The notes beneath the pieces are model-generated. The model worked only from the letters and a program-made list of their open reading frames with translations, did no database searches and had not been told where the DNA came from. 64,000 nt of DNA, taken from the NCBI RefSeq assembly GCF_047228935.1, contig NZ_JBFEGG010000002.1, positions 496,001-560,000 on the forward strand, written 5' to 3'. A program made the translations under genes and the position numbers. Positions 8,968 through 18,300 of the stretch are shown in pieces. The stretch comes from Ornithinibacillus sp047228935 (GTDB lineage Bacteria > Bacillota > Bacilli > Bacillales > Amphibacillaceae). The first letter of the stretch is position 1; every line of letters begins with the position of its first letter.

Positions 8968-9156
8968 TTCACTGAAAAAGTCGTAACGTTCCATTATTTC
9001 TTTATAGGTACCTTTATCTTTGACCGCATAGGTGGTATATGGGCTATAGCACTTCTGGTGGATAACGGTATTTAAGTCGTCTAAGAAAACTTGGTCTTTC
9101 ATTTTGTATAGTCTATTACAGTTTGGGCAGTGTAGGCGGTCGAAGTCGTGGTTCAT
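8935..9156 (-). CDS. Small zinc-ribbon-like protein
   Basis: 73 residues. The N terminus carries LHCPNCNRLY (CxxC) and a later HQKC, which may complete a metal site. The rest (YAVKDKGTYKEIMERYDFF) is helical. Similar small proteins of unknown function are common in Bacillaceae. Its last 11 codons overlap the 3' end of the ComK gene in antisense, including the G7 run. The ATG has only a weak upstream purine stretch. Confidence 0.6.
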   Translation of the reverse strand: MNHDFDRLHCPNCNRLYKMKDQVFLDDLNTVIHQKCYSPYTTYAVKDKGTYKEIMERYDFFSELAPKAPPRNG

Positions 9157-9570
9157 TTTATCACTTCCAATTGAACTAGTTTTTCTTATTAATTCAACAT
9201 ATTCTTTGTTTTTCCTGCTTAGAATATTTAGAAAATCTGAAGCTTTATTAATAGCTTGAAGAGCTCATAATGATAGAGAGTATTAAGTCGGTTAAATCAT
9301 AAAAATTTATGAAAGCTATATCTATGATACTGTTCCCCGTATCAATCTAAAGGCAATAATTCTAAGAGAAGGACACCTCTCATTATAGTTTTGAGATTTT
9401 CCTTTATTAATCTTCATAATCTGATTTTTAAGATCATCATGCCTAATTTCAACAAAAGAATATATGAGTCTACCTGGGAAGTAATTCTATTTATTAGACA
9501 AATGAAGGAATTCGTCTTAGTGTTGTCGAATAATATCATATATTGAAAAATATGTGAATGGGGTTCTAAA
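9157..9570. other. Intergenic before the SIR2-HerA operon
   Basis: About 410 AT-rich bases with no supported gene. It must carry the promoter for the SIR2-HerA pair, but I see no convincing -35/-10 pair. No repeat found. Confidence 0.35.
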
Positions 9571-10965
9571 ATGCACGAATATATTTATAATCAAATGACT
9601 CATAACATTAATTTCGAAAATAGTGAATTACAGAAGTTTTTCTGTAAAGATGATCCAGCTCTAATTACTTCCGAGGAATCAGAAGATTTTCATCTATATC
9701 TTACCGATATTCTACAAGAGACGTTCCATAGAGAATTTTTTTCAAGCAGACAAATAGATAAAAGTGACCATGTTATTTCTGATATTAAAGATCAGTTAAA
9801 GAAGAAAACACAAACAATTAGAAATAATATTCTAAATAAGTATCTTCAAAGTGAAAACCTACATATTTTGATGAGTAATGGTTGTTCTCTATATGCAGGG
9901 TCTAAGGCAATTAATACAAATCAAAAGCTAGAACACACTACTTTATTAGAGAATCACAAATTTGATGAACACGTTAATAACAAGGAAGCATTGGAAAATG
10001 TATTACTTAATCTAGCTAAGAAAAGGCCAGAACAGGCATTAGATGGATTATATGAAATGCTTTCCTATTATCAAAATATACTTCAAGATGACTCCATCAA
10101 GAATCAGTTAGAGGAACTAGTTGAAAGTTTTAAAGAAATTTTTATCAAGAATTTTGTGCTAACAATTGATTATGAAGTAAATCATCTTCATAAAACTTTT
10201 TTAAAAAAGTTAGTTTCAAGAGGGGCAAAGAGTAATAAAGTAAATATTTTTACTCTAAACTATGACTTGTTAATAGAAAAAACAGCGGAAGAACTTGGAA
10301 TACATGTTAACAATGGTTTTTCTGGATTTCATTACCGTTCTTTTAATCCCGCTTCATTTCATCTTGATACACATATTCAATATTCAGACGGAGGGAAAAC
10401 TTATACTAAAGGGATAAATTTATTTAAATTACATGGATCACTTTCTTGGTTTTTTGATAATTACAAACCTCCTTACGGTATTTCAGAAAAACAATTAGAT
10501 TTTAAAATGTTATCTACTGAAGGTGAAGGAACATTAATTCCAGATTGTATTATTTATCCCGTTCAATCTAAGAAAACATACTCACTAGATTTACCTTATA
10601 GTGAAATGTTCCGCCAGTTTATTGAATTTTGTAATAAGCCAAATTCCACTTTATTAGTTATGGGCTATAGTTTTCTTGATGAACACGTTAACGATATAAT
10701 TACCAATGCGTTGTCTAATCCTGACTTTAATCTAATAATTTTCTCTTATTCAAATAAATCTGACGGAAATATTTCTCCATTTCTTCAAAGTTTAATAGAA
10801 AGGAGCTTTGAAGATTCCAGAATTACTATATTTTTCGGGAACTTACTAGGAGATTTTCAATATATTACCGGTTATCTAGTACCATATCCTAACTTTGATA
10901 ATAATGAGAAAGTAATTCTCGATACATTAACAAAATTAAAAGGTGAGATGAATAGCAATGTTTGA
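9571..10965 (+). CDS. SIR2-family antiphage NADase (SIR2-HerA system)
   Basis: 464 residues. SIR2-like motifs appear in order: ILMSNGCSLYAG near residue 98, replacing the classical GAGxS loop; FTLNYDLLIEKTAEELG near 228; KLHGSLSWF near 289; and LVMGYSFLDEHVND near 370. In known SIR2-HerA systems (also called Her-SIR or Nezha) this subunit degrades NAD+ after phage infection and assembles with the HerA hexamer. The gene overlaps herA by 8 bases, which supports co-translation. No membrane segment. Catalytic His is not certain from reading alone; KLHG is the candidate. Confidence 0.85.
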   Translation: MHEYIYNQMTHNINFENSELQKFFCKDDPALITSEESEDFHLYLTDILQETFHREFFSSRQIDKSDHVISDIKDQLKKKTQTIRNNILNKYLQSENLHILMSNGCSLYAGSKAINTNQKLEHTTLLENHKFDEHVNNKEALENVLLNLAKKRPEQALDGLYEMLSYYQNILQDDSIKNQLEELVESFKEIFIKNFVLTIDYEVNHLHKTFLKKLVSRGAKSNKVNIFTLNYDLLIEKTAEELGIHVNNGFSGFHYRSFNPASFHLDTHIQYSDGGKTYTKGINLFKLHGSLSWFFDNYKPPYGISEKQLDFKMLSTEGEGTLIPDCIIYPVQSKKTYSLDLPYSEMFRQFIEFCNKPNSTLLVMGYSFLDEHVNDIITNALSNPDFNLIIFSYSNKSDGNISPFLQSLIERSFEDSRITIFFGNLLGDFQYITGYLVPYPNFDNNEKVILDTLTKLKGEMNSNV

Positions 10966-12550
10966 CGGGGATGTACGAATAGGGAAAATAATAAAAATCG
11001 AGGGATTAGCAATACATATTGAAGTAACAGATGAAAATGTGGCTAATAAGCTAGTTCTAAAGTACGGAATTAATGATTATGTAGCATCAATCAATAAGTT
11101 GATTTACAGTATTTTACCAAATGGAAAGAGAATAATTGGAAGGATTTCCAAAATATTTGATAAAAACACCTTTATCCCTGATGATATTTTTTTAAAGAGT
11201 AATAATTCTTTTGTAATCGAAGCAACTTTGTTGGGAGTTTATGATGACTATTTAATGAAATTCGATTCAGGTATCAATAGCTTTCCCATTATTGGTAGTG
11301 AAGTTCTTTCAATTAGCCAAAAAATATATCAATCTATTGTTAGTATAAATGCCCCTTACAATCTACCAATTGGTACCAGTTATGATGATAACCAACTTGA
11401 AATCTCGGCAAATCCAGATATATTGTTCGGAAAACATATGGGAATATTCGGAAATACAGGTACTGGAAAAAGTTCTACTGTTGCCTCTCTTTTTCAGGGT
11501 TTAAAAAGAAGACTACAAGATAAAACTGGTAATCCAGTAAATATTAAACCTAAAATTATCATCTTTGATTCGAATGATGAATATGAGCAAGCCTTTGAAA
11601 GAACTGAATACTCAGTAAAGAAAATAAAAAAAGAGGAATTATACTTACCACATTATCATTTAAGTTTTACTGAGTATTTCCGATTTTTGGGAGCGAGCCT
11701 TGGTGTTCAAGCACCCATTCTAAAAAATTGTATAATTTCACTTAAAGAAAGAACTGACACTGAGAACAAAAAATTCTTTCAATTTAGTGACCTTCAAGAA
11801 GAAATTAACAGATGGCTATGGAATAATGCTAGAAAAAAAGATAAAGATGGGAATTTTACTGGAGAATTTGATAATTTCAAAGCTAGCCAGTGGTTCAATT
11901 GGTGTTCAACAATGATGAATAGAATCCAAACTATTACTGATGATCCTAGAATTTATCATATTATAGAGAGCAGAGATGGAGAAAAAAATACAATTGAGGA
12001 GATTATAGAATCTGATTTTGAAATCTTTATAATTGAAGCGGACTTTGAAAAAGATGAATTAGATATTGTAATGTTTCTGTTTTCCAAATTGGTCTATGAA
12101 TGGGCTATAGAGAATAGAAAAACAAGCAATGTTGACAGTTTAGTAATGCTCTTTGAAGAAGCTCACCGCTATATTAATGAACAAGAACAGGAAGAATTCA
12201 AATTGGGAACATATTATATTGAACGACTTGCACGAGAAGGAAGAAAGTTTGGAATTAGCTTAATAGTTTCCAGTCAAAGACCCTCTGAGCTTACAAAATC
12301 AATAGTCTCACAATGCAACTCATTCATTGTTCACAGAATAACTAACAAGTTAGACTTAGAGTTTGTTAACAGAAACTTGTCCAGTAATAATCAAGACTTA
12401 ATAAAATTTGTGCCGGGATTAGAGAAACAATATGCAATTGTTTTCGGTGAAGCATTTGGTTATACAGATATAGTAAAAATAGCTGATGCGTCGCCTGTTC
12501 CTAAAAGTGAGGATCCAAAAGTGATTGGATCTTGGAAAATTGCAGAATAA
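10958..12550 (+). CDS. herA: HerA-type ATPase/helicase (SIR2-HerA system)
   Basis: 530 residues. An N-terminal HAS-barrel (residues 1-130) is followed by a HerA/FtsK-like RecA core: Walker A GNTGTGKSS near 166, IIFDSNDEYEQAF, Walker B VMLFEEAHRYI near 398, and ISLIVSSQRPSELTKSIVSQ with the sensor Gln and Arg. HerA forms a hexameric DNA translocase. Paired with a SIR2 subunit it forms a large complex that defends against phage. ATG start with AAAGGTGAG inside the SIR2 gene. A convergent terminator follows. Confidence 0.87.
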   Translation: MFDGDVRIGKIIKIEGLAIHIEVTDENVANKLVLKYGINDYVASINKLIYSILPNGKRIIGRISKIFDKNTFIPDDIFLKSNNSFVIEATLLGVYDDYLMKFDSGINSFPIIGSEVLSISQKIYQSIVSINAPYNLPIGTSYDDNQLEISANPDILFGKHMGIFGNTGTGKSSTVASLFQGLKRRLQDKTGNPVNIKPKIIIFDSNDEYEQAFERTEYSVKKIKKEELYLPHYHLSFTEYFRFLGASLGVQAPILKNCIISLKERTDTENKKFFQFSDLQEEINRWLWNNARKKDKDGNFTGEFDNFKASQWFNWCSTMMNRIQTITDDPRIYHIIESRDGEKNTIEEIIESDFEIFIIEADFEKDELDIVMFLFSKLVYEWAIENRKTSNVDSLVMLFEEAHRYINEQEQEEFKLGTYYIERLAREGRKFGISLIVSSQRPSELTKSIVSQCNSFIVHRITNKLDLEFVNRNLSSNNQDLIKFVPGLEKQYAIVFGEAFGYTDIVKIADASPVPKSEDPKVIGSWKIAE

Positions 12551-12731
12551 TCGTCTCTTATAAGTCAGAATTTCATAACCTATTTAGAAATAGCATACGT
12601 CTTTTTTTATTAGTAATTACGTAGATTCTGTAGACTACTTTATTTCGCATATGTTATTTAATTATGCAATCATTCCATAATAAAAGGCAACCATACATTT
12701 AATTATATGATGGACTTCTTATTAAAGATAC

Positions 12732-12769
12732 AAGTAAAAGGATGAGGAAAAAACACTCTCCTTTTACTT
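12732..12769. terminator. Bidirectional terminator after herA
   Basis: AAGTAAAAGGA (12732-12742) pairs perfectly with TCCTTTTACTT (12759-12769). It lies between herA on the plus strand and the broken gene on the minus strand, so it can serve both. Confidence 0.65.
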
Positions 12770-12798
12770 AACTTTCTATTATGAATAACTCTTCTTCT

Positions 12799-14390
12799 TT
12801 AAAAAAAGTATGACCACAAATCTATAAAGGGACTAAATAAGTTAATTATCTTTTCCTGATATTGCTCACTTAACTGATAAAACAATGACATACCAGCAAA
12901 TGTAGTTGCTGCTACTGATAAAACAACTGTAATTACCGAAAGCCAAAATGACCTTTTTCTAAGCGAGTTGTTTGTTTTAATTTCCAGCAATTGAACAGTT
13001 TCATCTATCATCTTGGCAAAGTGTTGAGAATAATCAAACGTATTATCAATAATATATTTAGTATTATCGACAACCATCTCAGTTGCACTCCTATCAATAT
13101 ATCTAGGATTTATTGGTTCAAATTCAGCTAACCTCTTAATTTTTGATTTTACTCTATCAAAGTAATTTTCACCTATTTCATTTTTAAACCTTTTGAGAAT
13201 TTGTAGATTCCTTTCCAATTCATACCTTATATTTATTAATTTTTGATACTTTGGTTTTCCTTTTTTATTGATGAAAAAGTTTTATTTTGCTGTATTGCAA
13301 TTTTCTTGCTGGTATCTACCGAATACTCTCTCATCACCATAATTGGAAGTAGCAAATCCGCAAACTCTTTTAACATATAAACAATTTGGAATTCTAGTGA
13401 ATGATACATTGGCTCCCGTTTAATTGTTGAATTGCAAGTTACCTTCAATGAATTATCAATCAAATAAGGTTCCCTTCCTTCGGTATATAACTGCCAGTAA
13501 CCGTCCTTAGATATGTCGCTGAAAGGACTATCCATTCCAATTGAATTCCAGAATGAACTTCTTTTCTCATTCTTAGCTTTTTTTTAAACACATGAAGTTT
13601 GATTCAACTTGTAGACTTCAATACCTGGAGGAATCAGTTTGTTTTTTGTAAAATACAAGGTGAAGTAATTACTGATTTCTTTCATTGTTCTCCATTTCAG
13701 CTCTAGGACTAAATCTTCTAACATTTGATTTTTTACAATATCATATGATAGACCTTTCCCTCCCCAAAACTTTAATAAGTTTTTAAATCTAAGATCAAAT
13801 GAATGCCCCTCTTTTATATCGCTCTCAATTAACTTCTTATATTTGTTATTAAACTTATCAGATGGGGTTATCACAAACTGTAAAATAATTGAGGATGAAG
13901 ATAAGTGTGTACCTTGAATATGTATATTTTTTACAAAATCAGAAATAATACCCTTATTATTAAAATCTATAATACCAAAGTCACTCCAACGTCCACCTTG
14001 AATACTCTTTTTAACTTCATTACAAAATTCATCTACTCGATCTGTTTGTCCTTGCTGAAAACCGAAAGTGTAATTTTTCAAAAGTTTTTTTAGGCCTTTA
14101 TTTAACCTATCTACGTTCTCAATTGGTATATATTCAGCTACATATATAGAAAGTAAATCTAAGTCAATATCTTTAGGTATTTCAGATGTACTGATCTTTT
14201 CTCTTTCCCAACCTTCCACTGTAATTCTTGCTGATTCTAATACTTTAGGAAGATATTTTGATTTTACTTTCCAATTCTCATCTATAGGTATCTTTTTAAT
14301 ATAAGGTAAAGTTAGTTTAGTAAATTTTTAGTTTATCTTTTCTTTAAAACTTAATCTATTACGACTGAATGGGTTCTTTAACTCTAGCAT
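12799..14390 (-). pseudogene. Broken gene: two nonsense codons and one frameshift
   Basis: One long coding sequence can be rebuilt from the ATG at 14390, which has GGGGGAGAA five bases upstream. It reads about 20 codons (MLELKNPFSRNRLSF) to an in-frame TAA at 14328-14330, then resumes in the same frame (KFTKLTLPYIKKIPIDENWK). It runs to a second in-frame TAA at 13584-13586 and resumes again (SSFWNSIGMDSPFSDISKDG). It then needs a frame change at an A run near 13260-13266 to continue as YQKLINIRYELERNLQILKR to 12799. The product would be about 525 residues with two hydrophobic helices near the C terminus. Family not recognised. The pieces would otherwise look like three small unrelated genes with TTG or GTG starts. 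Confidence 0.7.
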
Positions 14391-14550
14391 CTGTTCTCCC
14401 CCAAGATATTCTTTTAGTATAATTGTAACATAAATATACTATAAATTAACTTTATTACAAAAAATCGTTTCCTAAATATATAGAAAACGATGATTATACT
14501 ATGCTGCATTATAATTTTAAATTCTATTGATCAATAGAGTACCTTTATAG

Positions 14551-15153
14551 TTATACTAACTCTTTTTCCAAATCGTCGTCCTTAAAGTCATACTCCTCTA
14601 ACTCTTTCTTTGTAAAAAGTGATTCCTTACCTTCCGTAAACTCCCGGAGAACTACCTCTACTTTTATTATATCGTATATTCCTTGTTCAATCGCTTCCAT
14701 TATAACACCATCCATATAGGCTTCCTTAAATCTTTTACCAACTTTCCTTAACAAAATCTCAGTTTCCAGTAAACTTAACCTCATTGCTAATACTATACGG
14801 AACAGCATGTTTATTGGGATTTCCCTTGATCCATTTATATATCTATTTAATGTGGATTCATTGATTAAACTACGTTTAGATAAGGTAGATTGTGTTATAT
14901 CTTTTTCAAACATTAACTTGTTTACATATTGATGAAAATTCTCATGTTGATCATTTGTATTTCTTTTAATGGCCTCTTCAAATCTCATAAAACTGATTCT
15001 TGAAAAAGTATGTCCAAAGCCAGTCTGTATTTCTTCTTTTGTTTCATGAATTCGTTTATATTCTGTTCTAATTCTTTCTAGCTTTCTACTTATTTCATCA
15101 GTATCAAATAGCAAAAGAACATTTATTAGAACCTCATTTAGTTCTTTATTCAT
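14551..15153 (-). CDS. XRE-like DNA-binding regulator
   Basis: 200 residues. An HTH lies around residues 75-130: KDITQSTLSKRSLINESTLNRY, then INGSREIPINMLFRIVLAMR. It is flanked by a helical N-terminal region and an acidic C terminus (KELEEYDFKDDDLEKEL). ATG with GGAGGAATAGGC upstream. It lies between the Type ISP enzyme and the broken gene on the same strand, so it may regulate one of them, as controller proteins do in restriction systems. That role is inference. Confidence 0.7.
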   Translation of the reverse strand: MNKELNEVLINVLLLFDTDEISRKLERIRTEYKRIHETKEEIQTGFGHTFSRISFMRFEEAIKRNTNDQHENFHQYVNKLMFEKDITQSTLSKRSLINESTLNRYINGSREIPINMLFRIVLAMRLSLLETEILLRKVGKRFKEAYMDGVIMEAIEQGIYDIIKVEVVLREFTEGKESLFTKKELEEYDFKDDDLEKELV

Positions 15154-15369
15154 GCCTATTCCTCCGTAATTCCTTGGGGTTCATTAAGGTGATTACAATT
15201 AAGACAAAACTATATTAATAGTTATTGTATAATGTATTTCGTCTGATTTTTCTTTATAGAATCATGTTTTTCTAAGGGTAAAGTATGGTAAATGGTTCAT
15301 TCATTAAAAGGGGCCGATATTGTAAAATTTCGACCTCCTCAGCTTAAACAGGTTAGGTACTACACTAGA

Positions 15370-18300
15370 TTAATCAATAATTTCAAAAGTTGGCAAACTG
15401 TTTACTAAGTCCACTGTTAGTACAGATACATTTATTATACGTAGTAGCAAGTCAAAAATGTAACGTTCATCATCAGAGTATAAATTAGGATCATCAACTA
15501 TTCCCGACTTTTTATCAGCTTTCACCTGATATTGGTCAATAATCCATTCAATTGCAGGACGACCATTTACCACATACTCATAAGCCTTATTAGGAATATT
15601 AGAAATGGTAATATCATTATTGAACACTATTTTGTCCAATACACCCTTCTTAGGGTGTTTCATCTTTTTAACTTTATACGAAGGATTTGTTTTTCCTTCA
15701 ATTATAACTTCAGAATAAGGTTCAACTTTTTCGTAATTCAAGTGTAAGTCCGCTAGTTTTCGCCCTATCTCTACATACTGCTCTTTATTTTTTAAAAGTG
15801 GTATTCTAGGAAGTTGCTTTGATAAATCATTGCTAAAGAGCTCTTTATATTGAGAGGAATGAAGTACAGCATAAATATAATAAAACATATCTTCACGGCT
15901 CATTCCAAAAGACTCTGACACGTATTCTGACATATTTCCAAAATTATCACTAACAAACAATGATTCATTATCGTTTATTTGATTAACAAATACTTTTCCT
16001 GTATCCATGTTATGGAAGTTCGGAATATAGTTTCCAATTATAGCAGAGAATTCTCTCTTCGAACCCAATCCAAGAGTATGAATATACTTAAAACTTTCTG
16101 GATCAACGCTGAAGTTATGAAATCTACCTGGCATTTCAATTATATCACTTTCATAATACAACCATTTTTTACAAAAAGGTCTATATTGACTTAACACAAC
16201 ATTATCTTTATTAACTTTTATAACTTGAGATTTCTCGAACTTCCTCTTTAATGCCCTACTCCAATTAACGAATGAACCTTCTGTATTGATTAACGTTACA
16301 TTTCCAGTTTCCCCTATTTTTTTTAAGCGTTCAATTTCTGAATTATAATTCTCGACCATGCGATTAACATTTTCTATGACTTTTTCTTTTGAGAATCCGT
16401 ATACCCAATAATCCCTACTTGTAGTAATTCCAATCATCATTTCATTAAATACTCTCTTATCGGAGTCAGAAAATAAAGGAGCAAAAGTTTGATACCTTTC
16501 ATCTCTTTGGTTTAACCAATCATTATTATCATCAGGAGTAATTTTATTCCAACTAATTCCTTTAACTGATTTAAGCTCGGCAATGGTAGATAACTTTTGG
16601 TCTTTATTTAGGTAATCACCAATGTCATAGTAGTCAATTTCATGATTTTCTGACCCATCTTTTACTAGAATTGTTATCGCAACTGAGGATCTACTTCCTT
16701 CTCCAAAGACATTTCCTGCTTCCTTCCTTCTCTGTTCACCGGACGTTCTAGCATCACCTCTAAGGTTAAAAACATATATGTAATTAAACTCCTCATGCCA
16801 ACATTTTCGTAATCCATCTGTAGCTTGGCTGTCTATAAATGAGCCATTTGTAACAAAGCCAATTACACCTTTTTCTCCAATTCTATCTGAAGCCCATCTA
16901 AAAGCTCTTATAAAACTATCATAAAGGGTTTTTTTCATTTTGGCTTTTGTGAACTTAGCATAAGTATTGGAGATTCTACCATCTAAATTTGGATATTCGT
17001 TATTTGCATTATTATCATTTTCACTTGATTGTCCTGCAGAATATGGCGGGTTCCCAATTATAGCAAAAATTGGTTCACTACGTTGTCTCTCTAGTCGCTC
17101 ATTGTTCTCACCAAACAATTCATCTTCAAATGAATCCTCTTTCTCTGTACTTTCAAATGTATCTGTTAAAACAATTCCTTCAAAAGGCTTGTAGTCTTCA
17201 TTTAGAATTGAATGGAATGTTTCTTCTATATTAATAGCAGCGATATAGTAACTCAATAACACAATTTCATTGGCATGAAGTTCTTTTGTATACTTCCTTA
17301 ATAAGTCTTCTTTGGAAATCAATCCACTCTGCAACAATCGTACTATAAACGTTCCTGTACCTGTGAAAGGATCAAGTACATGAACCCCTTTGTCGCTAAT
17401 CGACTTATCAAAATGTTTCTTTAACACTTCTTCTACAGAATTAATGATAAAGTCTACGACTTCAACAGGCGTAAACACAATTCCCAATCTTTCCGTTGTT
17501 TCTTTAAATCCAACTCTAAAGAACTTATCATACAATTGAATAATAATGTCCTGTTTTGCTTTAAGATTATCAATTCCTTCAGCTCTTATACGTACACTTT
17601 CATAGAACTCCTCCAGACGCTCTTGTTCCTTCATAAGTCCTTGTTTATCCATGACATCCAATACAGCGTCCATAGCTTGAGAAACAGGGTTGTCTTTCGC
17701 AAAACTATAGGATTCAAATAATGCTTCAAAAACTGGTTTTGTAATTAAGTGCTGGGCCAGCATTTCAATTGACTGTTGTTCTGAAATAGAACCGTTTATA
17801 TTATGACGCAGTCCTGAAATAAACTTTTGAAATGCCTTATACGCTCCACTATTAGTATTCTCGAGCATAACTCGAATACGCATCATATGCTGTTGAGCAA
17901 TTTCAGCGACGTCTTTTGACCAATCTTCCCAATAGCGTACATTCCCTACTTTCTTTACGATCTTGCCATAAATAGCTCGTTCAATGTCTGAAAAACCTTC
18001 TTCATCAAGACTGAGAGCTAACTGCTCAGTTTCTTCTGTTATTGTAAATCCGCCTTCACTTTCATCAGGTGCTGAACCTACACCAATAACTTGTAACTGG
18101 TCTGGCTTCCTTTTATTCAATTCCAATTTATTAATCGTAGCATCAAAGCGTTCATCTATAGAACGTAGTGCGTTTAGAACATCCCAAACTACCTGGTATT
18201 TTTCATTTTTATCTAATACACTATTAGCGTCTATACCTGCTGGAATACCAATTGGAAGAATAACATATCCATAGTCTTTTCCTGGTGCTTTTCGCATAAC

